Under the pieces are notes generated by a model. That model was not told the DNA's origin and did no database searches. It saw only the letters and a program-made list of their open reading frames with translations. Shown here in pieces: positions 32,070 to 41,820 of a stretch of 64,000 nt of DNA. The translations under genes were made by a program, and so were the position numbers. Position 1 is the stretch's first letter, and every line of letters begins with the position of its first letter. The stretch comes from Alphaproteobacteria bacterium (GTDB lineage: Bacteria > Pseudomonadota > Alphaproteobacteria > Micavibrionales > Micavibrionaceae), in contig JAGNLJ010000001.1 of assembly GCA_017999645.1 (NCBI GenBank), positions 62,001-126,000 on the forward strand. Direction: 5' to 3'.

Positions 32070-33173
32070 ATGAGACATTTCGCGCTTGCACTTGTAGTTG
32101 CCTTGTTCGCTTTCCCGGCTGTTGCCGCTGACAAGCCCGTCGTAAAAATCGGCCTTACAGTTCCGCTGACAGGCGATAACGCGCAGATCGGCGACGCCAT
32201 GAAGGGCGGCGCGATGCTCGCCAAGGAAGATTTAAAGACCGAGACGAAATATGATTACCAGCTCGTATTCGAAGATGATGGCATGGAAGCCAAGCGCACA
32301 GCCGCCACGACGGGCAAACTGATCAATGTCGACAAGGTTGATGCAATCGTGTCCATTAGCTCGGGCACCGGCGGCGTTGTTTCGCCGATTGCCGAAAGCA
32401 GTAAAGTCATTCATTTCGGCCTGGCTTCGGCGCAAAGCGTTGCGGATGGCGATTATAACTTTATTCACTGGACGCCGCCGTCCGAGGAAGCGCGCACCCT
32501 GGTCGCCACGTTAGAGAAAAAAGGAATCAAAAGCGTCGCATTGCTCGGGTTGAACCAGCAGGGCTTTATGGCGATCCGCGATGAAATTTTAAAACAGCTG
32601 GACGGAAAAGATATAAAAGTAACCAGCGACCAGGTCATCAACCCGGGTGAAAAGGATTTCAGAACGGCGATTGCCAAGGCAAAAGCTGACAATCCCGACA
32701 TATATATTGTGACCTTCTTTTCGCCGGAAATTGAAATCGTGACCAAGCAGATGCGCGAAGCAGGCATTAAGGACAATATCACCGCGATCGAGGCTTTTGG
32801 CCTGTCGACCGAGCCCTCCCTGTTCAACGGGCTGTGGTATGTCGATGCTGCGGTGGCGGAAAGCGATTTCACCGAAAGATATACGAAACGTTTTTCAAGA
32901 GCGCCGGGATTCGGCTCTCCGAATTCCTATGATGTTTTCAACATGCTGGTTAACGCCTATGAAGCGGCAGGGACGGATCCGAACGTGAAACCGTCGCATG
33001 AAGATGTCGTGAAGAAACTTCATGAAATCAAGGATTACGACGGCGTGCTCGGCAGTTTGACGGTTGACGAGAAGGGCGTTGTTCTCTCGCCAGCCGCGGT
33101 GATTGTCATGAAAGACGGCAAGCCCGTTTCCGAAAACGCACCGGAAGCTGTTGAGCCTGCGGCTGCGCAATAA
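32070..33173 (+). CDS. livK: Branched-chain amino acid ABC transporter substrate-binding protein
   Basis: A 367-residue periplasmic binding protein of the Leu/Ile/Val type, with a signal peptide (MRHFALALVVALFAFPAVAA), then the family start VKIGLTVPLTGDNAQIG and the two-lobe pattern with VDAIVSISSGTGGVVSPIAE and SPNSYDVFNMLVNAYEA. The true ligand could be amino acids, amides or urea-like compounds; the sequence does not decide. It lies between the permease and ATPase genes. Confidence 0.9.
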   Translation: MRHFALALVVALFAFPAVAADKPVVKIGLTVPLTGDNAQIGDAMKGGAMLAKEDLKTETKYDYQLVFEDDGMEAKRTAATTGKLINVDKVDAIVSISSGTGGVVSPIAESSKVIHFGLASAQSVADGDYNFIHWTPPSEEARTLVATLEKKGIKSVALLGLNQQGFMAIRDEILKQLDGKDIKVTSDQVINPGEKDFRTAIAKAKADNPDIYIVTFFSPEIEIVTKQMREAGIKDNITAIEAFGLSTEPSLFNGLWYVDAAVAESDFTERYTKRFSRAPGFGSPNSYDVFNMLVNAYEAAGTDPNVKPSHEDVVKKLHEIKDYDGVLGSLTVDEKGVVLSPAAVIVMKDGKPVSENAPEAVEPAAAQ

Positions 33174-33176
33174 TCA

Positions 33177-33908
33177 ATGAGTGCCCTTGCGACCGAGCGC
33201 CTGTGCAAAAATTTTCTGGGCGTGCAGGCGCTCCGGGAGCTGTCGATTGAGTTCGCGGAAGGCCAGTGCACGGGTCTGATCGGGCCGAACGGTTCGGGCA
33301 AATCCACGTTGCTGCATGTGGCGAGCGGACTGGTTCCGATCAGCGACGGCGCGATCATCCTGAGCAAGCAGCGCCTTGATTGCATCAAGCCCCATCAGAT
33401 TCTCAAATACGGCATGTCGCGAACGTTCCAGGACGGACGTTTGATCGGGCAGATGAGCGTGCTCGATAATCTGCTGCTGGCGATGGCGGAGCGCAAACCT
33501 TTTCGCGCCCTGTTCCAGTTCAGGAAGAACGAAGATCTCGCCCGCGCGGAGGAAATGCTGCGCCGGGTCAGTCTGTGGGACAAGAAAGACGTGCTGGCAA
33601 ACGGGCTTTCCTACGGCCAGCGCAAGCTGCTGGAAATCACACGCGCCATGGCGACAGGAGCGGACACGTATCTGCTGGACGAGCCTTTCTCAGGATTATT
33701 TCCCGAAGCGATTGAAATCATCGTGGGCCTCATCGAGGACATGAAGAAAAAAGGCAAAACCATCGTCCTGATCGAGCACAGCATGGATCTGATCACGCGG
33801 CTTTGCGATCATGTCATCGTAATGGATGCGGGGAAGCTGCTGGCGCAGGGGAAACCGCAGGAAGTGCTGCATAATACGGACGTCCTCGAAGCTTATCTTG
33901 GGAAATGA
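33177..33908 (+). CDS. livG: Branched-chain amino acid ABC transporter ATPase LivG-type
   Basis: A 243-residue ATPase: Walker A GLIGPNGSGKSTLL, Q-loop region SRTFQDGRLIGQMSVLDNLL, signature NGLSYGQRKLLEI (Y in place of the second G), Walker B TYLLDEPFSGLFP and the switch His in VLIEHSMDLI. The signature variation is common in LivG. It overlaps livF by 4 bp. Confidence 0.92.
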   Translation: MSALATERLCKNFLGVQALRELSIEFAEGQCTGLIGPNGSGKSTLLHVASGLVPISDGAIILSKQRLDCIKPHQILKYGMSRTFQDGRLIGQMSVLDNLLLAMAERKPFRALFQFRKNEDLARAEEMLRRVSLWDKKDVLANGLSYGQRKLLEITRAMATGADTYLLDEPFSGLFPEAIEIIVGLIEDMKKKGKTIVLIEHSMDLITRLCDHVIVMDAGKLLAQGKPQEVLHNTDVLEAYLGK

Positions 33909-34621
33909 CGATGCAACCGTTGCTTCAACTCTCCAACGTCTATGTCGAATATAACCGCTTTCGTGCGCTGTGCGGGATTGATCTCGCGTGCGGCGAGAAG
34001 CAGATTATTGCGCTGCTCGGGCCGAACGGCGCGGGTAAATCCACGATCCTGAAGGCGGCTTTCGGGTTGCTGCCGATTTCGCAGGGCACGGTTCAATGGC
34101 AGGGCAGGCCAGTAAAGCCCGCGCCGCCGGACATGGTGCAGAGCGGCCTATCCTTCACGCCGCAGGGCAAAAGTGTGTTCCCGACTTTAAGCGTGAAAGA
34201 AAATCTAGAGACCGCCGTGCATTTCATCAAGGACCGCAAGGATATCCAAAATCGCCTTGATGAAGTCGTCAGCCTGTTTCCTGCGCTGGAAGGCAAATGG
34301 AACGCCGAAGCGGGGACTTTATCCGGCGGCCAGCAGCAGATGGTTGTGCTGGCGCGGGGGTTGATGACGCGTCCGCGGTTATTGCTCCTGGACGAGCCGT
34401 CACTCGGCCTTGCGCCGAAGCTGGTAAAGGAAGTGTTTCTGAAGGTGAAAGAGATCAATCAGCGCCTCGGCACCGCGTTCGTTATCGTCGAGCATAATCT
34501 TAAATCGCTGCTGGATATTGTCGATCATGCCTATGTGCTGCGGCAGGGAAAAGTGGTCGCCAGCGGCCCGCCAAGCGATGCGGCGCTGCGCGAGACGATC
34601 CAGAATATTTTCAAATTATAA
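33905..34621 (+). CDS. livF: Branched-chain amino acid ABC transporter ATPase LivF-type
   Basis: A 238-residue ATPase with Walker A LLGPNGAGKSTIL, the Q-loop LSFTPQGKSVFPTLSVKENL, signature TLSGGQQQMVVLARGLM, Walker B LLLLDEPSLGLAPKL and the switch VIVEHNLKSLL. It pairs with LivG to drive transport. Its start overlaps the livG stop, completing the operon. Confidence 0.93.
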   Translation: MTMQPLLQLSNVYVEYNRFRALCGIDLACGEKQIIALLGPNGAGKSTILKAAFGLLPISQGTVQWQGRPVKPAPPDMVQSGLSFTPQGKSVFPTLSVKENLETAVHFIKDRKDIQNRLDEVVSLFPALEGKWNAEAGTLSGGQQQMVVLARGLMTRPRLLLLDEPSLGLAPKLVKEVFLKVKEINQRLGTAFVIVEHNLKSLLDIVDHAYVLRQGKVVASGPPSDAALRETIQNIFKL

Positions 34622-34946
34622 TCAATAATATCAATGACATAGATGACCGCGCGGCCTGGGTTCCGCCTAAAAAGGCCAAAACTCCTCAAGGGAGCAAAAA
34701 GCCTCTATTTTGCAAATGTTTGACAGACAACTCTAAACCTGTCATAAAACCCGCGCAGTTGATAAATGTCCTCCTAATTGAGGGCCGAGCTTACAGAAAA
34801 GTATCCGCCATTTAAGGGTACGTGAAATTAGAATTCTCACTTTTTTTCCGCAAAGTTCAATTTATAGGCTGAAGCCTCTTAGAGGCTGAATAGCGTTTTC
34901 GCATAGTGCGGGGCGCATAACACCATAGTTGAATAAAGGAAGAAAC
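34622..34946 (+). promoter_or_regulatory. Leader region of the cold-shock gene
   Basis: These 325 bp between livF and the cold-shock gene contain no gene that I can see. The last 90 bp form a likely structured leader: GCCTC (34874-34878) and GAGGC (34882-34886) make a small hairpin, and AAAGGAAG is the ribosome site just before the ATG at 34947. Long structured 5' leaders are typical of csp genes, where they act as RNA thermometers. Promoter positions are not clear. Confidence 0.5.
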
Positions 34947-35165
34947 ATGTCGACTAGCACAGGTACAGTAAAATGGTTTAACGAGCAAAAAGGCTTTGGA
35001 TTTATCCAGCCTGCAGGTGGTGGCGAAGACGTATTCGTTCACATCAGCGCCGTTGAAAAAGCAGGTATGCGCACTCTGCGCGAAGGCCAGAAGATCAGCT
35101 ACGAACTGCAGCTTGACCCGAAAAAGGGCAAAAACAGCGCGGTTAATCTGAAAGAAGCCGCCTAA
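34947..35165 (+). CDS. Cold-shock protein (CspA family)
   Basis: A 72-residue single cold-shock domain protein and RNA chaperone. It has [17 protein letters not shown] with RNP1 (KGFGFI) and [13 protein letters not shown] with RNP2. The ATG at 34947 is chosen because the family starts right there ([11 protein letters not shown]) and a ribosome site precedes it; an in-frame ATG at 34929 adds six unconserved residues. A DEAD-box helicase gene follows 85 bp later. Confidence 0.95.
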   Translation: MSTSTGTVKWFNEQKGFGFIQPAGGGEDVFVHISAVEKAGMRTLREGQKISYELQLDPKKGKNSAVNLKEAA

Positions 35166-35192
35166 CTAACTCAATAATAAAAATCAGCGCAT

Positions 35193-35226
35193 GTGCCGTG
35201 TCCGGGTTCTAAACCGGATGCGGTAC
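35193..35226 (+). other. RNA hairpin between csp and helicase genes
   Basis: GTCCGGGTT and AACCGGAT, extended by GTGCCG/CGGTAC, form a 14-16-bp imperfect hairpin with a three-base loop (CTA). No T-run follows, so it is more likely an RNA-stability or attenuation element than a terminator. It sits 25 bp before the helicase start. Confidence 0.5.
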
Positions 35227-35250
35227 AGCGTCATTTCAGAAAGAAAAATA

Positions 35251-36465
35251 ATGAAAAATTTTGAAGGCTTCGGCCTATCGCAAGAGCTGAACAATTCCCT
35301 GGCAAAAATGAATTACACGGTGCCTACGCCCGTTCAGGAAAAAGCAATTCCATTCGCACTGCAGGGCAGGGACATACTGGGCTCGGCCCAGACGGGCACC
35401 GGCAAGACCGCTGCCTTCAGCATTCCGCTGGTTGAAGCGGTGCTTCGCAACCCGCACGGCAACGCGCTTGTGCTGACGCCGACGCGCGAGCTGGCCAAAC
35501 AAGTCATGGATGTCATTCACCAGCTGCTTGGGCCGCAAAGCCCGATCAAGACCGCCTTTGTCATCGGCGGCGAGCCGATGGGCAAACAGTTTCAGCAATT
35601 ACGCCAGCGACCGCGCATTATCGTGGGCACGCCCGGCAGGATCAACGATCACCTCGAGCGCGGGCTTAAGCTGACCAATACGAATTTCCTCGTTCTCGAC
35701 GAGACGGACCGCATGCTCGATATGGGTTTCGGCGTTCAGCTGGACCGGATTTTAAAATATCTTCCCGCGCAACGTCAGACGCTGATGTTCTCGGCGACCT
35801 TGCCGAGGGCGATTGTCCAGATGTCGGCAAAATACCTGACCCAGCCGGAGCGCGTTGCTGTCGGCGAGACCAATGTCGTCGCGCCGAAAATCAAACAGGA
35901 AATCGTTCATATCGCGCATGAAAAGAAATATGAAGAGCTGGTCCAGCAGCTTTACAAGCGCGAGGGATCCGTCATTATTTTTTCGAAGACCAAATACGGC
36001 TCCGAAAAGATGGCGACCAAATTATGCCGCGACGGTTTTGAAGCCGATGCGCTGCATGGCGATCTGAGGCAAAATCAGCGCACGAAGGTCATGAATAAAT
36101 TTCGCCAAAAGCAATTCAGGATCCTGGTTGCGACGGATATCGCCGCGCGCGGTCTTGACGTTCCGCATATCGAACACGTGATCAATTACGACCTGCCGCA
36201 GGTTGCGGAAGATTACATTCACCGCATGGGCCGCACGGCGCGCGCGGGCGCGGAAGGTTCGGCGCTCTGTTTCATCTCGCCGCAGGAAGCCGATAAATGG
36301 CGGGCGATTGAAAGATTGCTCAATCCTTCGGCTGCGGGCCCCGAGCGAAAAGAGCAAGGTCGTAAAGAGCAGGATCGCCATAATCATAAGCCGTACGGAA
36401 AAAGGGGCGGATCGAAAAAGCGCCGTTTTAAAGAGCGTCCGCGCTATGCAAGAATGGCTGCTTAA
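35251..36465 (+). CDS. rhlE: DEAD-box RNA helicase (RhlE type)
   Basis: A 404-residue helicase. Q motif and motif I SAQTGTGKTAAFSI, motif Ia PTRELAKQ, motif II LDETDRMLDMGF (DETD instead of DEAD), motif III FSATLP, motif V ATDIAARGLDVP and VI HRMGRTARAG are all present, followed by a basic tail rich in Lys, Arg and Gln. These enzymes unwind RNA in ribosome assembly and cold adaptation, matching the cold-shock gene upstream. The start at 35251 fits the family (MKNFEGFGLSQEL); upstream frame is shadow. Confidence 0.93.
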   Translation: MKNFEGFGLSQELNNSLAKMNYTVPTPVQEKAIPFALQGRDILGSAQTGTGKTAAFSIPLVEAVLRNPHGNALVLTPTRELAKQVMDVIHQLLGPQSPIKTAFVIGGEPMGKQFQQLRQRPRIIVGTPGRINDHLERGLKLTNTNFLVLDETDRMLDMGFGVQLDRILKYLPAQRQTLMFSATLPRAIVQMSAKYLTQPERVAVGETNVVAPKIKQEIVHIAHEKKYEELVQQLYKREGSVIIFSKTKYGSEKMATKLCRDGFEADALHGDLRQNQRTKVMNKFRQKQFRILVATDIAARGLDVPHIEHVINYDLPQVAEDYIHRMGRTARAGAEGSALCFISPQEADKWRAIERLLNPSAAGPERKEQGRKEQDRHNHKPYGKRGGSKKRRFKERPRYARMAA

Positions 36466-36947
36466 GGGCGGTTGTTTTCAGGCGAGGGTTTTGCGGCCGG
36501 AGACGATCTATTCGTCTCGTCATATTGCCGGATGATTTTGGGCAATTGTTCATGATCGATTATTGATTGCATGCCGGGTGATGCCGGTTTCGGCCAGTCT
36601 GAAAAAGGCTGCCACCGATAATCCATATGTTCTTTATTCAGGACAGGCGTGAACTGTCCGGCGCATAGCCCCAGATATGTAAGAAATTTCAGTTTATTTT
36701 GCTCTTCACAAAATATGGGCGTGAGGGATATCAGGTCGCCGCCGGTTTCTTCCCTGAATTCGCGGATGACGGCCTGGGTTGGCGTTTCACCCGGCTTTAT
36801 TTTTCCGCCCGGCGTTCCCCATGTGCGTGGAAAATTTTTTTGCGAGTCCGATCTCAGCAAAGCGAGGCAATTTCCTGCCCGGTCGAAGGCAATGACGCCG
36901 ACGCGGAACGGGCCGCGTTTCGGGTCGGGGAAAATTGTGTTCGCCAT
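36462..36947 (-). CDS. Nudix hydrolase
   Basis: A 161-residue hydrolase with a complete Nudix box: GGKIKPGETPTQAVIREFRE followed by ETGG, including the REx2EE metal ligands. Substrate cannot be inferred; candidates are nucleoside diphosphate derivatives. It starts with an ATG at 36947 or at 36965 (six residues longer); neither has a strong ribosome site. The stop overlaps the helicase stop by 4 bp in convergent orientation. Confidence 0.88.
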   Translation of the reverse strand: MANTIFPDPKRGPFRVGVIAFDRAGNCLALLRSDSQKNFPRTWGTPGGKIKPGETPTQAVIREFREETGGDLISLTPIFCEEQNKLKFLTYLGLCAGQFTPVLNKEHMDYRWQPFSDWPKPASPGMQSIIDHEQLPKIIRQYDETNRSSPAAKPSPENNRP

Positions 36948-37173
36948 GATTGAAAGGTCCATCATGGCGGAGATATATCATATTTCCGTAATAAATAACA
37001 ATCCTTACACTCATTCATGCAATGCGGGGCTTTTTTACAAGCATTGGTAGTAAAAAGGCCCGTGGTATCAATACAGTTCCGGCGCTTTCCAAATAATAAA
37101 AGCTGGCAATAGTTCGGATTTTCAATAAAGTGGGCGCTTCTGCAAAATAGAGCGAAGAGGGATTACGGCCCGC

Positions 37174-38724
37174 ATGACACTGCCCGTGCCGAAAATTGAT
37201 GTTGCCCCGGGATCCGGCGCGGATCTTTCCCGCGCGCGGCTTGCCGCGATTATTCAGTCAAGCGATGACGCTATTGTCAGTAAGGATTTCAACGGTGTCA
37301 TCACAACGTGGAATAATTCTGCGGAGCGCATTTTCGGTTATACCGCCGAAGAGGTGATCGGCCAGCATATTTCCCTGATCATTCCTAAAGACAGATTTGA
37401 GGAAGAAAACCACATTATTTCAAGCATCCGTGCCGGGCGGCGCGTCGATCACTTCGAAACCGTGCGTCTTACCAAAAGCGGCAAGCTGGTGAATTTGTCG
37501 ATCACTGTTTCGCCGATCCGCGATGAGAGCGGCCAGATTGTCGGCGCGTCGAAAGTCGCGCGCGATATCACCGAGCGGATTGAAATTGAACAGGCGCTGC
37601 GTGAGGGCGAGCGGCGCAAGGATGAATTCCTGGCGATCCTGGCGCACGAACTTCGCAATCCGCTGGCGCCGCTGCGCAATGCGCTGGCAATTTTCCGCTC
37701 GGACAAGGCGAGTGAAAGCATAAAGGCCCAGGCGCGCGAAATGATGGAGCGCCAGATCAACCAGATGGTGCGGCTGGTCGATGATTTGATGGATGTATCG
37801 CGCATCACGCGCGATAAAATCGCGCTGCAGAAAGAACGGATAACGCTGGAAGCGCTCCTGCATAACGCGGTCGAAACATCGCGGCCGGTGATCGATTCCT
37901 TCGGTCATTATCTGAAGATCGATCTGCCTTCGGATCCGGTTTATATCGACGGCGACATGGTGCGTTTGTCGCAGGTGTTTGCGAACCTGCTAAACAATGC
38001 CGCGAAATACACAAGGCGCGGCGGGAAGATTTCAGTTTCCGGTCGCAAGGAAGGCGACAATGTCGTCATTCATGTCATCGATAACGGCATCGGCATTTCC
38101 CCGGAAATGATGCCGCGCGTGTTCGATATGTTCCTGCAGGTCGACAGCACGATCGAGCGTTCGCAGAGCGGGCTTGGCATTGGTTTAACGCTGGTAAAAA
38201 AGCTCGTCGAGATGCATGGCGGCGTGGTTGAGGCCTTCAGCGAAGGTGAAAATAAAGGGAGTGATTTTGTCGTTACGCTCCCGGCTTCTTCCGCGCAGGT
38301 TAGTGAGGAGAGTAACGATAAAAGCAAGCCTGAGGAGAAGTCAGCCGGCACGCGCGTGCTGGTGATCGATGATAATGTCGATTCAGCGCGCACGCTGGGC
38401 TGGATGCTGGAATTACAAGGCCATGATGTTCAACTGGCTTTCAATGGAAAAGATGCGATGGCGGCGGCGGAGAAATTTCAACCGCGCATCGTGATGACGG
38501 ATATCGGCCTGCCCGGGATAACGGGTTATGAGCTGTGCCCTTTGATGCGCGAAATTCCCGGCATGAAAGACGCGGTGTTTATCGCGCAGACAGGCTGGGG
38601 TCAGGAAAAACACAAGCGCCAGTCGAAGGAAGCCGGATTCGATCATCACCTGATCAAGCCGGTGGAAATGAACAAGCTCGAAGAGCTCCTGTCGTCGATT
38701 TTAAATCCAGAGAAAATTAATTAG
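37174..38724 (+). CDS. PAS-domain hybrid histidine kinase with C-terminal receiver
   Basis: A 516-residue soluble hybrid kinase. Order: PAS domain (IIQSSDDAIVSKDFNGVITT, IFGYTAEEVIG, ARDITERIEIE), dimerisation domain with phospho-acceptor His in FLAILAHELRNPLAPL, HATPase_c (NLLNNAAKYT, DNGIGIS, GLGIGLTLVKKLVEMHGG) and a receiver (VLVIDDNVDSARTL, phospho-Asp in VMTDIGLPGITGYE, Lys in HLIKPV). No transmembrane segments. Cognate regulator is not adjacent. The ~210 bp before it hold no gene. Confidence 0.92.
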   Translation: MTLPVPKIDVAPGSGADLSRARLAAIIQSSDDAIVSKDFNGVITTWNNSAERIFGYTAEEVIGQHISLIIPKDRFEEENHIISSIRAGRRVDHFETVRLTKSGKLVNLSITVSPIRDESGQIVGASKVARDITERIEIEQALREGERRKDEFLAILAHELRNPLAPLRNALAIFRSDKASESIKAQAREMMERQINQMVRLVDDLMDVSRITRDKIALQKERITLEALLHNAVETSRPVIDSFGHYLKIDLPSDPVYIDGDMVRLSQVFANLLNNAAKYTRRGGKISVSGRKEGDNVVIHVIDNGIGISPEMMPRVFDMFLQVDSTIERSQSGLGIGLTLVKKLVEMHGGVVEAFSEGENKGSDFVVTLPASSAQVSEESNDKSKPEEKSAGTRVLVIDDNVDSARTLGWMLELQGHDVQLAFNGKDAMAAAEKFQPRIVMTDIGLPGITGYELCPLMREIPGMKDAVFIAQTGWGQEKHKRQSKEAGFDHHLIKPVEMNKLEELLSSILNPEKIN

Positions 38725-38727
38725 CGA

Positions 38728-39288
38728 TCACGCGGCGCGTTCATGCTCCGGGCAGTCGATGCGCAGATCAGCTATGGCGAGCGGGACCTGCATGAGCTTG
38801 CAAAAGCCGCCGTCGCCGGTTTCCTGAAAATGATTGCAGGTAGAGCACATGCGATCGTGCGGGATGAGTCCCTGGCCCTGCATGATTTTTAAAAGATTCA
38901 GCAATGCGCCCCATAGAGCCTGCTTTTGCAGATCATCCATCTGGCCGACGGATTGCAGGAACGGCGCTGCATAGGCGCCGAGCGTTACGGCTTGTTTTTC
39001 ACCGGCGGCGGTCAGGCCGATTTTATGGCTGCGACCGTCTTTTTCATCGGCATATTTTTTGATGAATTTACGTTCGAGCAGCACGGTGACGGAATCGCTG
39101 ACCGTCGGTTTGGAAATGCGGAATGCCAGAGCGAGAGAGGAAATCGTTTGCGGGCCGGACTGGAGGCGGTGCAGGATGCGCGCATGCAAAGGCGAAAGGC
39201 CCTGCTGCTGCCCGGCTTTTTGCAGCGAGGAGCGGGTGACGGTATGAAGGCGCTCGAGCGCCGATAATATTTTTTCCTCGACTATCAT
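38728..39288 (-). CDS. MarR-family regulator with C-terminal cysteine motif
   Basis: A 186-residue winged-helix repressor: LSPLHARILHRLQSGPQTIS, FRISKPTVSDSVTVLLERKF and KIGLTAAGEK are the MarR DNA-binding core. After residue ~145 there is an added C-terminal module with cysteines in CSTCNHFQETGDGGFCK and in RIDCPEHE, suggesting bound metal, an Fe-S cluster or redox control. It lies 57 bp downstream of a CxxC redox protein gene on the same strand. Start: ATG at 39288 or a TTG two codons earlier. Confidence 0.85.
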   Translation of the reverse strand: MIVEEKILSALERLHTVTRSSLQKAGQQQGLSPLHARILHRLQSGPQTISSLALAFRISKPTVSDSVTVLLERKFIKKYADEKDGRSHKIGLTAAGEKQAVTLGAYAAPFLQSVGQMDDLQKQALWGALLNLLKIMQGQGLIPHDRMCSTCNHFQETGDGGFCKLMQVPLAIADLRIDCPEHERAA

Positions 39289-39350
39289 GCACAAATTACG
39301 GGGCCGAAAAAATTGAGCGTGAAGAGGCCAGCCTACTTCACGCCCGTTTT

Positions 39351-39599
39351 TTATCCTACAATTTTCTTTACGTCATCGAGGCTGGCGCCGAAATTGATGT
39401 GAAGAACCTCGCCGTCGATCAGGAGGGCGGGGACGGATTTAACGCCTGCGCTCTCGGCTTCGGCGATGCGGTTCTTAGCATTGCCGAAATGTACGACTTC
39501 GAGTTTGTATTTATCCTGGTCGACGAGATTCAGGACTTTTTGCTCGGCAGACACGCAGACGGGGCAACCGGCATGGTAAAATACGGCTTTAGCAGACAT
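39351..39599 (-). CDS. Glutaredoxin/thioredoxin-like small protein
   Basis: An 82-residue thioredoxin-fold protein with the N-terminal active site HAGCPVCVSAEQKV (CPVC) and the cis-Pro region in GVKSVPALLIDGE. Short members of this type exchange disulfides or act in redox signalling. AAAAGGAAA precedes its ATG. The neighbouring MarR gene with cysteines downstream suggests a shared redox theme. Confidence 0.85.
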   Translation of the reverse strand: MSAKAVFYHAGCPVCVSAEQKVLNLVDQDKYKLEVVHFGNAKNRIAEAESAGVKSVPALLIDGEVLHINFGASLDDVKKIVG

Positions 39600-39755
39600 G
39601 GGATTTTCCTTTTTTGATTAAAGTCAGTAGTCCTAACTATCTAGTCTGGCGCTCCCTTTTGTCAAGGCGCGGGTTTTAGCCCTTACGCGGGTTTAATTCC
39701 GGGCCATTTCATGTAACAATAAAGCCCATAAACGTTCAAAAAAGTTCAGGGTTTC

Positions 39756-41447
39756 ATGGCTGTCCGGCACGATTTACCGCTTGTTACCACGCTCGCCATC
39801 GGCATGAGCGCGGCTTTCGTGTGCGGATTAATCGCCTCGAAGCTGCGAATCCCCCCGATTGTGGGCTATCTGATTGCGGGCGTGCTGGTTGGGCCCTATA
39901 CGCCAGGTTTCCATGTCGATGTCGGCATTGCCGAGGAATTGTCGGAGATCGGCATTGTTCTCCTCATGTTCGGCGTCGGGCTTCACTTTTCATTGAATGA
40001 TTTTATGGAAGTGAAAAAAATTGCGCTGACCGGGGCGCTGTCGCAAATTGCCATTGTGACGACGCTCGGTGCGGGGATTTCGCATTTGTGGGGCTGGCCG
40101 TGGGAGAGCAGCATTTTGTTCGGCCTGTCGCTTTCGGTTGCCTCGACCGTTGTTCTGCTCCGCGCTTTCGAGGAGCGGAATCTTGTTCAGACCATGCACG
40201 GGCATATCGCCATCGGCTGGCTGGTGATTGAAGACCTTGCGATGATTTTGGCGCTTGTTTTGATACCGGCGCTGGCCGCCGATGATGCGGCTGTGTCAAC
40301 GGCGGGTTCGCCATTACAACAATTGTTCATAGCTTTGGGTAAGATCGGCCTTTTTATTCTCATTATGCTGGTGGCCGGCAAGCGCATCCTGCCGTGGCTG
40401 TTGACAGCGGTAAACAAGACGCGATCACGGGAATTATTTACGCTGGCGGTCTTCGCCATGGCGATCGGGGTTGCATTCAGTGCTTCAAAGTTCTTCGGTG
40501 TTTCATTCGCGTTGGGTGCGTTTTTTGCCGGTATGATGATCCGCGAATCCGATATGAACCACGAAGTTGCCAACCGTGCGCTGCCGTTCCAGGACGCGTT
40601 CGCGGTTCTGTTCTTCGTATCGATCGGAATGTTATTCAATCCGTATATTCTGCTCGATCAGCCGTTGCATGTGCTGACGGTGACGACGATTATCATGCTG
40701 GGAAACTTTCTCGTTTCATTCAGCATCGTCATGTTGTTCGGGTATCAGCTTAAAACAGCGCTGCTGGTTTCTTCTGGTCTTGCGCAGATCGGCGAATTCT
40801 CGTTTATCCTTGTGACTGTGGGGCTGGCGTATGGATTGCTGCCGGAGGACGGGCGCGATTTGATTTTGGCGGGCGCGATGGCGTCGATTGCACTGAACCC
40901 GGTGGCGTTTTTCATCTCGCGGAAGCTTTATGAATTCGCCGAGCGCACGCCGAGACTCTCGCACATGTTCAACATGCGTGGCGACAGCCTCGCGTTCCTG
41001 CGGTCGGATGAAAAATATGTGCTGAAGGATCTGGTTATTTTAGCTGGTCATGGTCGCGTCGGGCGGCAGATCTCAAAAAATATTCATGACTCGCATATCG
41101 ACCTGGTTGTCATCGACAATAACCGCGAGCGGGTTGAAGCCCTGCGCGAAAACGGATTTCACGCGATTGCAGGCGATGCCAGCCAGCAGGAGACGCTGAA
41201 AGAAGCGGCGATTCACAAGGCGGTGGCGCTGGTGGTGTCGGTGCCGGATCCATTCGAGGCGCGGCGTATTGTGGAATCGGCGCGGGCGCTGAAGCCTTCC
41301 TTAAAAATCCTGGTGCGCGCGCACAATGAAGAAGAGCGGAATTATTTCATCAGCCAGAACGCCGACCTGACGACGACAGGCCCGCGGGCGATCGGCCAGA
41401 TGATGGCGAATTATCTCAATGATATGCGCTTAAAGAAAACGGACTAA
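39756..41447 (+). CDS. CPA2-family cation:proton antiporter with TrkA-N domain (YbaL/KefB type)
   Basis: A 563-residue antiporter. The N-terminal ~380 residues form about 12 membrane helices ([53 protein letters not shown]). The C-terminal part is a RCK/TrkA-N domain binding NAD(H), with [13 protein letters not shown] and [17 protein letters not shown]. It exports K+ or Na+ in exchange for H+. It is convergent with trxA and overlaps its stop by 4 bp. Confidence 0.92.
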   Translation: MAVRHDLPLVTTLAIGMSAAFVCGLIASKLRIPPIVGYLIAGVLVGPYTPGFHVDVGIAEELSEIGIVLLMFGVGLHFSLNDFMEVKKIALTGALSQIAIVTTLGAGISHLWGWPWESSILFGLSLSVASTVVLLRAFEERNLVQTMHGHIAIGWLVIEDLAMILALVLIPALAADDAAVSTAGSPLQQLFIALGKIGLFILIMLVAGKRILPWLLTAVNKTRSRELFTLAVFAMAIGVAFSASKFFGVSFALGAFFAGMMIRESDMNHEVANRALPFQDAFAVLFFVSIGMLFNPYILLDQPLHVLTVTTIIMLGNFLVSFSIVMLFGYQLKTALLVSSGLAQIGEFSFILVTVGLAYGLLPEDGRDLILAGAMASIALNPVAFFISRKLYEFAERTPRLSHMFNMRGDSLAFLRSDEKYVLKDLVILAGHGRVGRQISKNIHDSHIDLVVIDNNRERVEALRENGFHAIAGDASQQETLKEAAIHKAVALVVSVPDPFEARRIVESARALKPSLKILVRAHNEEERNYFISQNADLTTTGPRAIGQMMANYLNDMRLKKTD

Positions 41448-41761
41448 ACGTTGCCGTCGATCCACTCGGCGAGCTGCGCCTTCGGCATGCCGCCGACGCG
41501 CGTGTCGACAACCTGACCGCCCTTGAAGATCATGAGCGTGGGAATGCCGCGCACGCCGTATTTGGCGGGCGCTTCGGGCGCCTGGTCGATATTGACCTTC
41601 ACGACTTTAACCTTGCCCTGAAGTTCGTCGGCAAGCTGGTCGATGACGGGAGAGAGCACCTTGCAGGGGCCGCACCATTCAGCCCAGAAATCGACGAGCA
41701 CAGGCTCCCCGGCTTTCAGAACTTCGGTGTCAAAATCCTTGTCAGTGACTGCGATACTCAT
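41444..41761 (-). CDS. trxA: Thioredoxin
   Basis: A 105-residue thioredoxin: [20 protein letters not shown] with the WCGPC active site, and the cis-Pro in [13 protein letters not shown]. Length is that of TrxA. The ATG at 41761 has AAAGGGGA about 10 bp before it; the longer frame to 41794 is not conserved. It lies between the antiporter gene and addA, and the trxA-addA neighbourhood is common in alphaproteobacteria. Confidence 0.96.
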   Translation of the reverse strand: MSIAVTDKDFDTEVLKAGEPVLVDFWAEWCGPCKVLSPVIDQLADELQGKVKVVKVNIDQAPEAPAKYGVRGIPTLMIFKGGQVVDTRVGGMPKAQLAEWIDGNV

Positions 41762-41820
41762 ATGAATTTCCCCTTTAATGTGAATCTCTGCCAATAACTA
41801 TGGGATTTTCGCCGGGCGGG

